Positions 36,645 through 47,566 of a stretch of 64,000 nucleotides of DNA are shown here, in pieces. Position 1 is the first letter of the stretch. Each line of letters begins with the position of its first letter. The translations under genes were made by a program, and so were the position numbers. The notes beneath the pieces are model-generated. The model had not been told where the DNA came from. It did no database searches and saw nothing but the letters and a program-made list of their open reading frames with translations. This DNA is from Candidatus Binatia bacterium. Lineage in GTDB: Bacteria > Desulfobacterota > Binatia > HRBIN30. Location: assembly GCA_026004215.1 (NCBI GenBank), contig BPIR01000004.1, positions 1-64,000 on the forward strand, given 5' to 3'.

Positions 36645-39600
36645 ATGTCGAAAGCCTTCATACGCGTCATTGGCGCGCACCAGAACAACCTGCAGCACAT
36701 CGATGTGGAGGTTCCGGTCAATGCGCTGACGGTCGTCACCGGGCCGTCTGGATCCGGTAAATCCACGCTGGCGTTCGACGTGCTCTACGCCGAAGGCCAG
36801 CGGCGTTACGTGGAAACCTTCTCGGCCTACACCCGACAGTTCCTAGACCGGATGGACAAGCCACGCGTGGATCGCATCGAGGGCATCTTGCCTGCGATCG
36901 CCATTGCCCAGGGTAATACCGTGAAAACGTCGCGTTCGACGGTCGGCACCATGACCGAGTTGCACGACCACCTCAAGCTGCTGTGGGCCAAGTTGTCGGT
37001 ACCCTATTGCCCGGAGTGCAACCGGCCGGTGGAGGCGAAGAGCGCGGACGAAGTTGTGGCGGAGGTGCTCGGCCATGCAGATGGCACGCGTGTTTTGGTT
37101 GGATTCGAAACGCCTTTGGCCCCGGATTTGCCCTGGGCAGACACGCTGGCTGGCTTGGAGTCCGCGGGTTTTCGGCGCGCGTTTGTGGATGGCGAAGTGC
37201 GTCTTCTGGAAGAGCTCGCGGAGCCCGTCTCGTCTCCCCTCTTGGTGGTCGTGGACCGATTGGTTCTGCCTCTGAGGGAAAAATCCCGGGCCGCCGACTC
37301 GATCGAACAAGCGTTTCGTTGGGGAAAGGGGCGGATGTGCGTGGTGTACCTCGATGGGTCGCGCACCATCGAGCGGTACTCGTCCGCACGGGAATGTCCT
37401 GGCTGCGGGCGCCGATTTCGCGAGCCGGTGGCTAACTTGTTTTCGTTCAACAGCCCTTTGGGTGCCTGTGAGCAGTGCCGGGGGTTTGGGCGCGTCATCG
37501 ATGTGGATTGGGATTTGGTCATTCCCGATGATCGCTTGTCGCTTGCCCAAGGTGCCATCAAGCCATGGACGACGAAGTCCACCGCGTGGGAGCGCGGGGA
37601 ACTGGAAGCCTTTTGTTTGCGCCGAGACATTCCCATGGATCGCCCGTGGCGCGACCTAAGCGAGGAGCAAAAAGCCTTGGTGGTCGAGGGCGACGATACG
37701 TTTTTTGGTGTGCGGGGATGGTTCCAGTGGCTCGAGGGGCGGACGTACAAAATGCACGTGCGCGTGTTTTTGTCGCGCTATCGCAGCTATCGCTTGTGCC
37801 CCTCCTGCCAGGGAGGCCGCTTGAAACCCGAGGCGACGTGGTACCGCCTGGGTGGCCGAACGCTGGTGGATGTGCAGCGAATGAGCGTGGACGAGGCGGA
37901 TGCGTTTTTCCGCGCGCTGGAATTTTCCGGAAGTCGCGACGAAGTCGCTCGCCTGATCCTGGGTGAGATTCAGCAGCGGCTGCGATACCTGCGCGCCGTT
38001 GGTCTGGGTTACCTCACGTTGGACCGGCCGTCGCGCACGCTGTCTGGGGGAGAGTTGGCACGCGTCGACCTCACGACGGCTGTAGGGTCCTCGCTGGTCA
38101 ACACGTTGTACGTGCTCGACGAACCCTCTGTCGGGTTGCATCCCCGCGATAGTCAGCGACTGGTGCAAATTCTGCGCGACCTGGTCGCCAAGGAAAACAC
38201 GGTGGTCGTGGTGGAGCACGATCCGGAAATCATTCGTGCGGCCGACTACGTGATCGACCTCGGGCCGGGCGCAGGGCGCAACGGCGGCCGTGTGGTGTAC
38301 AGCGGACCGCCGAAGGGACTCCTCGAGTCGCGCCACTCGAGCACGGGAGCGTTTTTGGCTGGCCGGCGTTCCATCCCCGTTCCAGCCAAGCGGCGGAAGA
38401 TTCTGCCGGATCTCTGTTTGACCGTGCGTGGGGCGCGCGCGCACAATCTCAAGAACATCACGGTTCGCATCCCTCTAGCTCGCTTTGTGTGTGTCACCGG
38501 GGTGTCAGGCTCGGGCAAGTCCACATTGGTCGAAGATATCCTCTACCGTGCCCTGGCGCGACATCTGGGCCGCTCGGTAGAGCGACCCGGCCTGCACGAC
38601 GGAATTGACGGATTGCAGCGTGTGCGTTCGGTAGTGCTGGTGGACCAGTCTCCCGTCGGCACGACCCCTCGGGCCGTGGTGGCTTCGTACGTGGGTGCGT
38701 TCGAAGGTATTCGGCGGGTATTCGCCAACACCCCCTTGGCGCAGCTTCGCGGCTACGACCCCAGAACCTTTTCGTTCAACGCTGGCAGTGGATGCTGTCG
38801 CACCTGCAGCGGCGAGGGGTTCGAGAAGGTGGAAATGCAGTTTTTGTCGGACGTGTACGTTCCGTGCAGCGAGTGCGGCGGCAAGCGCTTTGTCCCCGAA
38901 GTACTCGAGGTCGAGTATCGCGGGAAGAACATTCACGACGTACTGCAGCTCAGTGCCAAGGAAGCACTGGAGTTTTTCGCAGAAGAGCCGGCGGTGCAAA
39001 TGCGCCTCCAGCCGTTGTTCGACGTCGGACTGGATTACCTGCCCCTCGGGCAGCCGCTCAACACGCTCTCTGGGGGAGAGGCGCAGCGACTGAAGCTGGC
39101 GGCAGCCTTGAACGAGCGCAGCGCACCGCACACCCTGTACATCTTGGACGAGCCGACCATCGGACTGCACTTCGGCGACGTGGAACGCCTTTTACAGGCC
39201 CTCCAGGGTTTGGTGGATGCCGGTCACTCCCTGCTCGTTGTCGAGCACAACATGGAAGTGGTGAAATGTGCCGACTGGGTCATCGACCTCGGACCCGAAG
39301 GCGGCGAGGCCGGTGGTTACCTCATGGCCGAGGGCCCGCCGGAGGAGGTGGCGCGAAGCGAGGGATCACCCACGGCACCGTTTTTGGCCCAGGCATTGCG
39401 AGGTGCACCAGTGGCCACGGCGGAGGCAGCAGCCGCCTATCCGGTGCAGAGCCGGGCGGCAACCGCAAAACAACGCGCCGGATACATTTCAGTCGTTGGG
39501 GCGCGTGAGCACAACTTGAAAAACATCCATCTGGAGCTGCCGCGGGACCGTTGGATCGTAGTGACCGGCTTGAGTGGTTCGGGAAAGTCCACACTGGCAT

Positions 39601-42239
39601 TCGACATCCTGTATGCGGAAGGCCAGCACCGGTACATCGACAGCTTGTCTGCTTATGCCCGGCAGTTTGTGGGAGTGTTGCCGCGGCCGAACGTAGACCT
39701 GGTGACGGGCATCCCGCCGACAGTGGCGATCGAACAGCGCTTGAGCCGTGGCGGCCGATGGTCCACCGTGGCCACCATGACGGAGATCTATCACTACCTC
39801 CGGTTGCTGTTTGCCAAAGTCGGTGTGCAGCATTGCGTGCACTGCAACCAGCCGCTGTCCACCCTGAGCCGTTCGCAAATCGAGACGCGTGTGAAACGTT
39901 GGATGGCGCACGGGCCGATTGTGCTGTTGGCGCCGGTAGTGCGGGGGCGCAAGGGTTCGTACCTCGCCTTGTTTGCCAAGGCCCAGCGAGCAGGCATCAA
40001 GCGGTTTCGAGTGGATGGCCGTTGGCTCGACGTACGACAAGTACGCCCCCTGGCACGGTTCAAGGAACACGACATTGACTTGGTGGTTGCCGAGCTGAGC
40101 GGCGCGCGGTCGAGCCAAGTGCACGAGGCGGTGGAACGAGCCCTCCGCCTGGGAGGGGGCACGCTGATTGTGGTTCAAGACGGGCACGATCACGTGCTCA
40201 GCGAACACTTGTATTGCAGCGATTGCGGGCGCGGTTACGAGCCGCTGGACCCGCGAATGTTTTCCTTCAATAGCGTGCGGGGGGCTTGCTCTCACTGCCG
40301 CGGTGCCGGGGTGGTCTTGGGTTTGGACCTCGAAGAGACACTGCCACGAGAACGGCCGCTGGGAGATGCGCTGAAAACGCTGCTCGATCCGGAGGGAGAA
40401 TTGTGGCCAGTGGTGCGCCGGTGGGGCCGCAGTCATGCGGATCTATGGAAAACTCCAGTCCAGCGGTTGACCAGCAGCCAATGGCGGGAAATCGTTGCAG
40501 AGCGTGCAGATAGTTTGCTCGGGTTGCTTTCCGCGTACTGGGCCAACGCAGGCGAGGAAGATCCGTCATGGGCCGGTCTGGTGCGCGAGCGGCCGTGCCC
40601 GGAGTGCGGCGGTAGTCGCCTTCACGAGCGCGCACGCAGCGTGCGTTGGCGCGGTTGGGCCATCTGGGAGTTGACCGCGTTGTCGGTACTCGCGGCACGC
40701 CAAGCGCTGCAGGGCGTGAGCGGCCGGAGCGATCGAGAGCGGGCGATTGTCGAAGCTGCCCTCAAAGAAATTTCCCCTCGCCTCGAATTCCTCGAAGCTG
40801 TTGGCCTCGGCTATCTCACACTCGACCGCAGCGCGGACACGTTGTCGGGGGGCGAGGCCCAGCGCATACGGCTGGCAGCCCAACTGGGCTCGAACTTGCG
40901 CGGGGTCTGTTACATCCTCGACGAGCCCACCATCGGGTTACACCCGGTGGACAATGACCGTTTGCTGAGCGCTTTGCGGCAACTGCGCGATCGCGGCAAT
41001 ACAGTCATCGTCGTGGAGCACGACGAAGCGACCATTGAAGCAGCGGACTTGGTCGTAGACTTAGGGCCCGGAGCCGGGAGCCACGGCGGTGATGTAGTAG
41101 CTGTGGCGCCGCCGTCGGAATTGCGGCACATGCCGCGGTCGCTGACGGGTAAATTCTTGGGAGCCGTGCGGCGGCGTTTGGGGCCGGTACGTGATGTAGC
41201 GGGGCTACCGAGGATCGTCGTCCGCGGAGCGGCGGAGCACAATTTGCGCAACATCGACGTAGAGTTTCCGCAGGGGGCATGGACATGTGTCACGGGCGTG
41301 TCGGGTTCGGGCAAGTCTACGCTCGTGCGCGACATTCTCTACCGCGGCTTGCGCCGCCAGCTCGGGTTGGTTGCGCAACCCCCTGGGAAGTTCCGCGAGT
41401 TGATTTGCGAAGGCGAAGGGATCGCTCGGGTCGTCGAGGTGGATCAGACGCCCATCGGACGCACCCCGCGTTCGATTCCCGCGTCGTATGTCGGAGTGTT
41501 CGACGCGATCCGCAAGCTGTTTGCGGGCACGCCAGATGCGCGGGTGCGGGGCTACACGGCGAGCCGCTTTAGTTTCAACGTAGCGGGTGGGCGCTGCGAG
41601 CAGTGCGCCGGGCAGGGGCGGATCAAAATGCAAATGTCGTTTTTGCCCGATGTGTTTGTGACCTGCGATGCCTGCGGTGGCCAACGGTACAACGAAGAGA
41701 CCTTGGCGGTGCATTACCGCGGAAAGACCATTGCCGATATTTTATCCATGACGATCGAGGAGGCAGCGGCTTTTTTTTCTGCCGTTCCGGGAGTGGGCTC
41801 GACTCTAGGCCTCATGCGCGACCTGGGGCTGGGCTATCTCACCTTGGGGCAGGCCAGCAACACTGTGTCCGGCGGCGAGGCGCAGCGCTTGAAGCTTGCG
41901 TACGAGCTGGCCAAGCCTGCACGAGCGCGCACCCTTTATGTGCTGGACGAGCCGACCACGGGTTTGCATTTCGCCGACATCGAGCGGCTCATCGAACTGT
42001 TGCACCGCTTGGTGGACCGTGGCCACACAGTAGTGACGATCGAGCACAACTTGGACATCGTGAAAGAAGCGGACTGGATCATCGACTTAGGGCCCGGAGG
42101 GGGAGAGTACGGCGGGCAGGTTGTCGCGATGGGCACTGTTGCGGATGTGTTGGGCGTGGAACAGTCCCATACGGCTCGTTACTTGCGCCGGCTCCTTTCT
42201 CACGAGGAATCCGACCGCGCGCAGGCGGCGGGGGAGTGA
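36645..42239 (+). CDS. uvrA: Double-length UvrA (two UvrA units fused)
   Basis: A 1864-residue protein made of two head-to-tail UvrA-like halves, so four ABC ATPase domains. Walker A motifs: GPSGSGKST (about 34), GVSGSGKST (about 620), GLSGSGKST (about 973) and GVSGSGKST (about 1549). Four Walker B/D-loop sequences are intact ([48 protein letters not shown]). Each half has the zinc-binding CxxC sets (for example [35 protein letters not shown]). The first ABC signature reads [11 protein letters not shown] instead of LSGGEAQR. UvrA detects bulky DNA damage in nucleotide excision repair. Such double UvrAs occur in some deltaproteobacterial-type genomes. uvrC is at 48616; uvrB is not in the window. 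Confidence 0.93.
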   Translation: MSKAFIRVIGAHQNNLQHIDVEVPVNALTVVTGPSGSGKSTLAFDVLYAEGQRRYVETFSAYTRQFLDRMDKPRVDRIEGILPAIAIAQGNTVKTSRSTVGTMTELHDHLKLLWAKLSVPYCPECNRPVEAKSADEVVAEVLGHADGTRVLVGFETPLAPDLPWADTLAGLESAGFRRAFVDGEVRLLEELAEPVSSPLLVVVDRLVLPLREKSRAADSIEQAFRWGKGRMCVVYLDGSRTIERYSSARECPGCGRRFREPVANLFSFNSPLGACEQCRGFGRVIDVDWDLVIPDDRLSLAQGAIKPWTTKSTAWERGELEAFCLRRDIPMDRPWRDLSEEQKALVVEGDDTFFGVRGWFQWLEGRTYKMHVRVFLSRYRSYRLCPSCQGGRLKPEATWYRLGGRTLVDVQRMSVDEADAFFRALEFSGSRDEVARLILGEIQQRLRYLRAVGLGYLTLDRPSRTLSGGELARVDLTTAVGSSLVNTLYVLDEPSVGLHPRDSQRLVQILRDLVAKENTVVVVEHDPEIIRAADYVIDLGPGAGRNGGRVVYSGPPKGLLESRHSSTGAFLAGRRSIPVPAKRRKILPDLCLTVRGARAHNLKNITVRIPLARFVCVTGVSGSGKSTLVEDILYRALARHLGRSVERPGLHDGIDGLQRVRSVVLVDQSPVGTTPRAVVASYVGAFEGIRRVFANTPLAQLRGYDPRTFSFNAGSGCCRTCSGEGFEKVEMQFLSDVYVPCSECGGKRFVPEVLEVEYRGKNIHDVLQLSAKEALEFFAEEPAVQMRLQPLFDVGLDYLPLGQPLNTLSGGEAQRLKLAAALNERSAPHTLYILDEPTIGLHFGDVERLLQALQGLVDAGHSLLVVEHNMEVVKCADWVIDLGPEGGEAGGYLMAEGPPEEVARSEGSPTAPFLAQALRGAPVATAEAAAAYPVQSRAATAKQRAGYISVVGAREHNLKNIHLELPRDRWIVVTGLSGSGKSTLAFDILYAEGQHRYIDSLSAYARQFVGVLPRPNVDLVTGIPPTVAIEQRLSRGGRWSTVATMTEIYHYLRLLFAKVGVQHCVHCNQPLSTLSRSQIETRVKRWMAHGPIVLLAPVVRGRKGSYLALFAKAQRAGIKRFRVDGRWLDVRQVRPLARFKEHDIDLVVAELSGARSSQVHEAVERALRLGGGTLIVVQDGHDHVLSEHLYCSDCGRGYEPLDPRMFSFNSVRGACSHCRGAGVVLGLDLEETLPRERPLGDALKTLLDPEGELWPVVRRWGRSHADLWKTPVQRLTSSQWREIVAERADSLLGLLSAYWANAGEEDPSWAGLVRERPCPECGGSRLHERARSVRWRGWAIWELTALSVLAARQALQGVSGRSDRERAIVEAALKEISPRLEFLEAVGLGYLTLDRSADTLSGGEAQRIRLAAQLGSNLRGVCYILDEPTIGLHPVDNDRLLSALRQLRDRGNTVIVVEHDEATIEAADLVVDLGPGAGSHGGDVVAVAPPSELRHMPRSLTGKFLGAVRRRLGPVRDVAGLPRIVVRGAAEHNLRNIDVEFPQGAWTCVTGVSGSGKSTLVRDILYRGLRRQLGLVAQPPGKFRELICEGEGIARVVEVDQTPIGRTPRSIPASYVGVFDAIRKLFAGTPDARVRGYTASRFSFNVAGGRCEQCAGQGRIKMQMSFLPDVFVTCDACGGQRYNEETLAVHYRGKTIADILSMTIEEAAAFFSAVPGVGSTLGLMRDLGLGYLTLGQASNTVSGGEAQRLKLAYELAKPARARTLYVLDEPTTGLHFADIERLIELLHRLVDRGHTVVTIEHNLDIVKEADWIIDLGPGGGEYGGQVVAMGTVADVLGVEQSHTARYLRRLLSHEESDRAQAAGE

Positions 42240-42277
42240 GACAGCCGGATATCCGGTCTCCTGCACCGGGGAGGCGG

Positions 42278-42934
42278 TCAGCTTTGGGAGCCCGGGGCCT
42301 GGCCAATGGGCTCGCCTTTCGCGTTCTTCTCCTCCAGGAGCTGCAGCAGCTTTTCGGGACCATCACGGCTGACGATTTCCTGGAACTGGGAGCGGAAGTT
42401 GGCCACGAGACTTGTCCCTTCTACGATAACGTCAATGACCTTCCACTGGTCGCCGAACTTGCGCAGGCGATAGTCTACGAGAATCGGCTCGCCCCCATCC
42501 GGGCGGATGATGCGGGTTTTGACCGTCCAATCACCGTCCGCCTCCTGGCGCTCGCCTGTGACCTCGGCGCGCTCGTTGTTGTAGCGGTCGACATTGCGCC
42601 CGTAGGTGACCGACAGGTGTTGGCGGAATTCCTTCACAAATCGCGCTTGCTGTTCGGGAGACAAGCGCTTCCAGTTGCGGGCCAGGACGAGCTTGGAGAC
42701 GGTGTCGAAGTCGAATCGGGACGAGGCAATGTCCTCGATGCGGCGGCGCTTTTCTTCACTGCTCAAAGAGGGATCCCGCAGTACGGCCAGTACGGAATCC
42801 GCGGTTTTCTCGATCACCTCGCGGGGGGTCTCTGCGGCAAGGGTGTGCGAGGCCGCGACAAGACACGATACGAACGCAGCCAGGGAGTTCCGCAGTAATG
42901 TGCCGAGCGTGCCACGGTGATTCCGAGCGAGCAT
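42278..42934 (-). CDS. mlaC: Phospholipid-binding protein MlaC
   Basis: A 218-residue periplasmic protein with a signal peptide ending SHTLAA. EVIEKTADSVLAVLRD, FDFDTVSKLVLARNWKRLSP and FGDQWKVIDVIVEGTSLVAN are the typical MlaC/Ttg2D segments. MlaC shuttles phospholipids between MlaA in the outer membrane and MlaFED in the inner membrane. It is the last gene of the mlaFEDAC run and starts 2 nt after mlaA ends. Confidence 0.9.
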   Translation of the reverse strand: MLARNHRGTLGTLLRNSLAAFVSCLVAASHTLAAETPREVIEKTADSVLAVLRDPSLSSEEKRRRIEDIASSRFDFDTVSKLVLARNWKRLSPEQQARFVKEFRQHLSVTYGRNVDRYNNERAEVTGERQEADGDWTVKTRIIRPDGGEPILVDYRLRKFGDQWKVIDVIVEGTSLVANFRSQFQEIVSRDGPEKLLQLLEEKNAKGEPIGQAPGSQS

Positions 42935-42936
42935 GA

Positions 42937-43668
42937 TTACTCCTCCTCGATGCGGTACAGCTCTTCGCTCACGGTAGTCGACTCGCGTCGGTCTTCAATT
43001 TGGGCGTTCCGACGCTGGAGGTATGCGTTGCGGACCGCCGCATAGTAATCCACCGACGCCGCTTTGAGTTCGCGGACTGTGTCGAGCGCTTGGGCACGGG
43101 TGTTTACGACTTGCACCGTTTGCGGGCCAATGGTGAATCGAATATCCGCGAAAAACCAGTACACGGTGGCGATCGAGTCCACCGCGTATCCGACCGCGTC
43201 GCGGGGCGAAGATGGGCCGATGAACGGCAAGACCAAGTACGGTCCAGCCGGCACGCCCCACACAGCGAGAGTTTGGCCAAAATCTTCGTCGTGCTTTTCG
43301 AGCCCCCAGGCGCTGGCAACGTCGAAGAGCCCGACGACACCAAAGGTAGAGTTGGTCATGAAGCGAGCGACGTCCACAGCCATTGCATGGGGCTTGGCTT
43401 GCAGGAGATTGTTGAGCGCCACGATCGGCGTGTACGCGTTTTGAAACACATTGGCGATCGACTGTTCCACGCGCTCGGGGATCACCCGATCCCAAACTTT
43501 TGCGACCGGCTCTAAAACGTACGTATCCAGCGTGTCGTTGAACGCAAACACCGCGCGATTGAAACCCTGCCAGGGGTCGTAATCCTCGCCGGCAGCGAAC
43601 TGCGGGAAGGAGATGCCCCATAGCAAGAACCACAAAAAGCAAACTCGGTGGAGGCCGGCACTACTCAT
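42937..43668 (-). CDS. mlaA: Outer-membrane lipid-transport protein MlaA (VacJ)
   Basis: A 243-residue protein. DPWQGFNRAVFAFNDTLDTY, NVFQNAYTPIVALNNLLQAK, FMTNSTFGVVGLFDVAS, GQTLAVWGVPAGPYLVLPFIGPS and RDAVGYAVD are MlaA signatures. MlaA removes misplaced phospholipids from the outer leaflet. Unlike E. coli MlaA, the N-terminal signal (LWGISFPQFAAGEDYDPW) has no lipobox cysteine, so it may not be lipidated. Its start overlaps the mlaD end by 8 nt. Confidence 0.9.
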   Translation of the reverse strand: MSSAGLHRVCFLWFLLWGISFPQFAAGEDYDPWQGFNRAVFAFNDTLDTYVLEPVAKVWDRVIPERVEQSIANVFQNAYTPIVALNNLLQAKPHAMAVDVARFMTNSTFGVVGLFDVASAWGLEKHDEDFGQTLAVWGVPAGPYLVLPFIGPSSPRDAVGYAVDSIATVYWFFADIRFTIGPQTVQVVNTRAQALDTVRELKAASVDYYAAVRNAYLQRRNAQIEDRRESTTVSEELYRIEEE

Positions 43669-44149
43669 GCGTACCGCCTCCGCTCGACTTCTCGCTGCCG
43701 CCTCGATCGACGGAGTAAATGAACTTACCGATTAAACGTTCGAGGCTGATTGCCGACTCCGTCATCGTGATCGTGCCCCCATTGGTGAGGTAACGGTCTT
43801 CGCCGCCGACCTGCAAAGCAATGTATTGGTCTCCCAACAAGCCCGCGGTGACGATGGACGCGGTGGTATCCACCGGTAGTTTGAGGTCGTGCCGCAAATC
43901 CATACGCACACGGGCGCGGTAGTCGCTATCCAGGACAATGTCCACGACTTGTCCGACTTTGACGCCGGCAATGACCACCGGTGCCCTGGGTTTCAAGCCG
44001 CCGATTTCGTCGAAGGAGGCATAAATCGTGAGCCCTCCGGTATTGCGAAACGTCAGTCCACCCACCGTCATCGACAGGTAGGCCAGGGCGGCAAGGCCCG
44101 CAAGGACGAACAAGCCGACAATGAGATCGCGCTGCGGTGAACGGTTCAT
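43661..44149 (-). CDS. mlaD: MCE-domain substrate-binding protein MlaD
   Basis: A 162-residue protein with one N-terminal membrane anchor (LIVGLFVLAGLAALAYLSM) followed by one MCE domain (TIYASFDEIGGLKPRAPVVI, GVKVGQV, TAGLLGDQYIAL). MlaD hexamers form the periplasmic ring of the inner-membrane MlaFED transporter. It lies 9 nt downstream of mlaE. Confidence 0.9.
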   Translation of the reverse strand: MNRSPQRDLIVGLFVLAGLAALAYLSMTVGGLTFRNTGGLTIYASFDEIGGLKPRAPVVIAGVKVGQVVDIVLDSDYRARVRMDLRHDLKLPVDTTASIVTAGLLGDQYIALQVGGEDRYLTNGGTITMTESAISLERLIGKFIYSVDRGGSEKSSGGGTHE

Positions 44150-44158
44150 GGCAGCCCT

Positions 44159-44935
44159 TTACACCCCCCACAATGCAGTGATCATGTAGTCGAACAGCAG
44201 TACGGAGACCGAGCCCACGACCACGGTCGAGGTCGTAGCCGCGCTGACCCCGGCAGAACTCGGATGGCAGGTGTAACCCCGAAAGGTAGAGATCAGCCCG
44301 ATCAGAATGCCGAACACGAATGCTTTGAGCACGCTGCCGAGGACGTCGTCGCGAAAGTCTACCGCGCTTTGCAGGCTCGACATGTAATTGCCCGCATCCA
44401 CTCCCATGAGAGCGACGCCGACGAAGTAACCGCCGGCCAAGCCGCAGACGACGAACAGCGCAGAGAGCAGCGGCATGGCGACAATCATGGCCAGGGTTTT
44501 CGGCGCTACCACCAGGTGAATCGGGTCGATGGCGAGCATGCGCAGGCCATCGAGCTGTTCGGTGGCGACCATGGTGCCAATTTCTGCGGTGGTCGCCGAG
44601 CCCGCGCGACCCGTCGTCAGCAGGGCCGTGAGCACTGGTCCGAGTTCCCGAATCAAGCTGAGTCCCACCACCGCCCCTAGGGACTCTTCCGCGCCAAATC
44701 GAACCAAAGTGTTGTAGCCTTGCAGGCCCAAAACCATTCCGACAGCACCTCCGCTGACGCAAATAATGAGCAGGGAAAGCACGCCAATGTTGAACAGCTC
44801 GGCAATGAAGGCCCCGATTCGTGGTGGCGGGGTGACGACCGCCCGGGCGACATCGATACTAAACCAGGCGATGCGCCCGAGCTCGGCGACAAATCGCACT
44901 GCGGCAAAGCCGATGTCTTCGATCAGCCGGAGCAT
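44159..44935 (-). CDS. mlaE: Inner-membrane permease MlaE
   Basis: A 258-residue permease with about five membrane segments. Conserved pieces: RELGPVLTALLTTGRAGSA, AEIGTMVATEQLDGLRMLAI, PRLVVAPKTLA-type stretch (HLVVAPKTLAMIVAMPLLS) and a closing TTSTVVVGSVSVLLFDYM. It forms the membrane channel of the Mla ABC transporter with MlaF, and lies 6 nt after mlaF. Confidence 0.9.
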   Translation of the reverse strand: MLRLIEDIGFAAVRFVAELGRIAWFSIDVARAVVTPPPRIGAFIAELFNIGVLSLLIICVSGGAVGMVLGLQGYNTLVRFGAEESLGAVVGLSLIRELGPVLTALLTTGRAGSATTAEIGTMVATEQLDGLRMLAIDPIHLVVAPKTLAMIVAMPLLSALFVVCGLAGGYFVGVALMGVDAGNYMSSLQSAVDFRDDVLGSVLKAFVFGILIGLISTFRGYTCHPSSAGVSAATTSTVVVGSVSVLLFDYMITALWGV

Positions 44936-44941
44936 CGTCCG

Positions 44942-45751
44942 TTACCATCGTTGAACAGGCGTGTGTAGCGGCTCCCGTACGCCCTCTTCGCGGACTTCTT
45001 CGTTGAAGAAATCGGCAATTTGAGGATCGGGGCTCGATGCGAGGTCTTGCGGCGTGCCTTGCACTGCCTTGTGGTCCCAAAGAAGGACCACGTGATGCGC
45101 CATGCGCATCGTGGACGGAATGTGATGGGAAGACACAATCATCGTGATCTTTCGTTCTTGGTTGATCCGGCGCAGCAAGGCTTCGATGCGCTTGACGGAA
45201 ATTGGATCCAGTCCGGAAAACGGTTCGTCGCACAGGAGAATCTCCGGATCCCGCAAAATGGCGCGGGCCAAAGCCACCCGTTTGACCATGCCTCCGGAAA
45301 GTTCGCCGGGGAGGAGATGATCGACGTCGCGAAGCCCTACGGCAGCAAGTGTGGAATGAACCCGCTCGGCGATTTGTGCTTCACTGAGGCGGGTGTGCTC
45401 GCGCAGGGGAAAGGCCAGGTTTTCGTACACCGTGAGGGAGTTCAATAGAGCCCCACCTTGGAACATCATGCCGAGCTTCCGGCGTACCTCATAGAGTTGC
45501 CGCTCCGACATGCCCACCACGTTGACACCGGCTACGTAAATGCGTCCGGATTGTGGTTGGATCAGCCCGCCGATCAAGCGCAGGATCGTGGTTTTCCCAG
45601 CGCCGCTGCCGCCCAGCACCACCGAGATTTTTCCGCCAGGAAAGTTGCAAGAAAAGTCCACGAGCACCGGTCTCGCACCGAAGCGCATCGTTACGTGATC
45701 GAACACGACCGGACTTTCTTCCGCGCCTGTTACGGAACTGGTCATTGCCAT
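44942..45751 (-). CDS. mlaF: ATPase subunit MlaF
   Basis: A 269-residue ABC ATPase. Walker A is GGSGAGKTT, followed by the MlaF-specific QSGRIYVAGVNVVGMSE, the Q-loop MMFQGGALLNSLTVYENLAF, the signature LSGGMVKRVALARA, Walker B ILLCDEPFSGLDP and the switch His in VSSHHIPST. It energises lipid transport by MlaED. The ATG at 45751 is chosen (the ATG at 45745 is possible); the longer frame to 45829 lacks a ribosome site. Confidence 0.9.
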   Translation of the reverse strand: MAMTSSVTGAEESPVVFDHVTMRFGARPVLVDFSCNFPGGKISVVLGGSGAGKTTILRLIGGLIQPQSGRIYVAGVNVVGMSERQLYEVRRKLGMMFQGGALLNSLTVYENLAFPLREHTRLSEAQIAERVHSTLAAVGLRDVDHLLPGELSGGMVKRVALARAILRDPEILLCDEPFSGLDPISVKRIEALLRRINQERKITMIVSSHHIPSTMRMAHHVVLLWDHKAVQGTPQDLASSPDPQIADFFNEEVREEGVREPLHTPVQRW

Positions 45752-45835
45752 TCGACTCAGGGTATCGAGGCGACTGCAGTGCGGCAAGTTTTGGGAATTA
45801 AATGGCGCCCGTCGTGGGAACGGCGTCAAACCGCA

Positions 45836-46180
45836 CTAGCGACGGGGTCGGGTCGTGGGCCCGAATGTCCCAGGCAGCGGACGTGCATGCATGTGGTAAT
45901 GGTCGGGAATCTGGCGCATGTGGTCATCGAAGAACCAACCCTGGGGAAAGACGCGCTCGGCGACGGCGCCGAGGCGCCTTTCGATGACTTCCCGCTCCCA
46001 AGTTTCGACGCGAGCGCGATGTTCCCGCAGCACCGCCATGGGGACGTCGCACGAATCGCAGTCGAGAATCACGAAGCGGGGAGCGCCTTCGTATTCTTCG
46101 TACCACCGCGTGGTGGGCACCAGCTTGCAGAGCTCGCAGTCAGATTTTTCCAAGCAGGATCTCCGGAGTTGTTCAGGCAT
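45836..46180 (-). CDS. Small conserved protein with Cys pairs and an HxH motif
   Basis: A 114-residue soluble protein. It starts MPEQLRRSCLEKSDCELCKL and contains FVILDCDSCDVPMAVLREH and, near the end, DDHMRQIPDHYHMHARP. The CxxC pairs and clustered histidines suggest metal binding. The HYHMH pattern recalls the histidine triad of HIT hydrolases but the rest does not fit that family. The ATG overlaps the nagA stop by 8 nt, so it is likely translated with nagA. Function not recognised. Confidence 0.6.
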   Translation of the reverse strand: MPEQLRRSCLEKSDCELCKLVPTTRWYEEYEGAPRFVILDCDSCDVPMAVLREHRARVETWEREVIERRLGAVAERVFPQGWFFDDHMRQIPDHYHMHARPLPGTFGPTTRPRR

Positions 46181-47336
46181 CTGCGCAGCGGTACACGACA
46201 CGTCCGCCAACGATTGTGTATCGCACGCGATAATCGTGGTCCAAGAGCACCAAGTCGGCGTGGTAACCGGGCTCGATATACCCGTATTCGTTGTCGAGGC
46301 CGAGTACGCGGCAGGGAGTGGTGCTTGCGGCCTCGATGACCGACGCCGGTGGGATCGAAGGTAGCCACTCGCAGACGTTGCGGACTGCCCGATCCAGGGA
46401 AAGGCAACTTCCCGCCAGGGTCGCGCGTCCCGCCAAGCGCACGCTTCCATCTTGTACGGAACACTTTGTGCCGAGGAATTCGTATTCGCCGTCTGGCAGC
46501 CCGGCAGCGATCGCATCGCTGACGAGTACCATGCCCCTCCCACTGCGCGCGCGCCAGGCGATTTCGATGGCTCGTGGCCGAACGTGATGGCCGTCGGCAA
46601 TGAGGTCGACCGTGAGTCCGGGTTCGCTGAGAGCGACGCCGATGAGGCCAGGTTCGCGGTGATGGAACGGCCCCATGGCGTTGTACAAGTGGGTTACGTG
46701 CTTGGCCCCAGCGTCCATGGCTACCAAGGCCAGCTCTTCGCTAGCCTCGCTGTGGCCCAAGGCGACGATCACGCTCCGTTCCGCTGCCGCTGCGATGAGC
46801 GGGATTGCGCCGGGAAGTTCTGGGGCAACCGTGATCATCTTGATGAGTCCGCTGCTGCGCCCCTGCAAATCGTCGAGCTCGTTTAGATCGGGGGTGCGCA
46901 TCCATCGCCGGTTTTGGGCTCCGGCACAATGGCGATTGAGGTAAGGCCCTTCCAAGTGGATGCCCAAAATCCGCGCGCCAACCTCACCGCCTGCGGCAAA
47001 AGCAATGGCTTCCACGGCAGTTTGCAGGGCCCGCCGGGGCAATGTGGCGACGGTGGCGAGGAAGCCGGTGACGCCGAACTCCGGCAAACGCGTCGAGAGC
47101 TCGTGCAGCGCTTCCGGTTTGCCGCTTTCACAGAATTGGCCAAAAGCCCCATGAATGTGAAGGTCCACGAAACCAGGCACCACCAGCAAGCCTTGGGCGT
47201 CGATGATGGCCCCGCCCGGAGCGGCCAGGTCGCGATCCACACGGTCGATCAATCCAGCCTCGATGCGGACGTCCGTGCTTTCTCGCCAACCATGCCGCGA
47301 CAACACCCTTCCGCCGCGTATCAGCAACTTCTGCAT
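46173..47336 (-). CDS. nagA: N-acetylglucosamine-6-phosphate deacetylase
   Basis: A 387-residue amidohydrolase removing acetate from GlcNAc-6-phosphate, part of amino-sugar/cell-wall recycling. Motifs: FVDLHIHGAFG (metal site), GIHLEGPYLNRHCAGAQN, ALGHSEAS, VTHLYNAMGPFHHREPG, LIADGHHVRP and LVSDAIAAGLPDG (catalytic Asp). ATG follows AAAGGAAAAG. No nagB or PTS gene is adjacent; the Cys-rich protein gene is divergent. Confidence 0.88.
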   Translation of the reverse strand: MQKLLIRGGRVLSRHGWRESTDVRIEAGLIDRVDRDLAAPGGAIIDAQGLLVVPGFVDLHIHGAFGQFCESGKPEALHELSTRLPEFGVTGFLATVATLPRRALQTAVEAIAFAAGGEVGARILGIHLEGPYLNRHCAGAQNRRWMRTPDLNELDDLQGRSSGLIKMITVAPELPGAIPLIAAAAERSVIVALGHSEASEELALVAMDAGAKHVTHLYNAMGPFHHREPGLIGVALSEPGLTVDLIADGHHVRPRAIEIAWRARSGRGMVLVSDAIAAGLPDGEYEFLGTKCSVQDGSVRLAGRATLAGSCLSLDRAVRNVCEWLPSIPPASVIEAASTTPCRVLGLDNEYGYIEPGYHADLVLLDHDYRVRYTIVGGRVVYRCADA

Positions 47337-47566
47337 TGACTTTTCCTTTCCCCGGCCATGCAATGTTCGAGGTGATGGCCACTTTGCCGAACCCGCAATC
47401 AGCAGCAAGAGGAGGTCAGCTCCCCGCGCAGGGGTGCAATAAATTTCATACATTTGGCGTCAAGCATATATCGCGAGGTTGGAAGGTCACGCGTAATGTT
47501 GCCCGGATGACGAACGGCTTGGCCAAGCAGCCAGACGAAAGCAAAATCGAGGGAGGTATTGACGAG

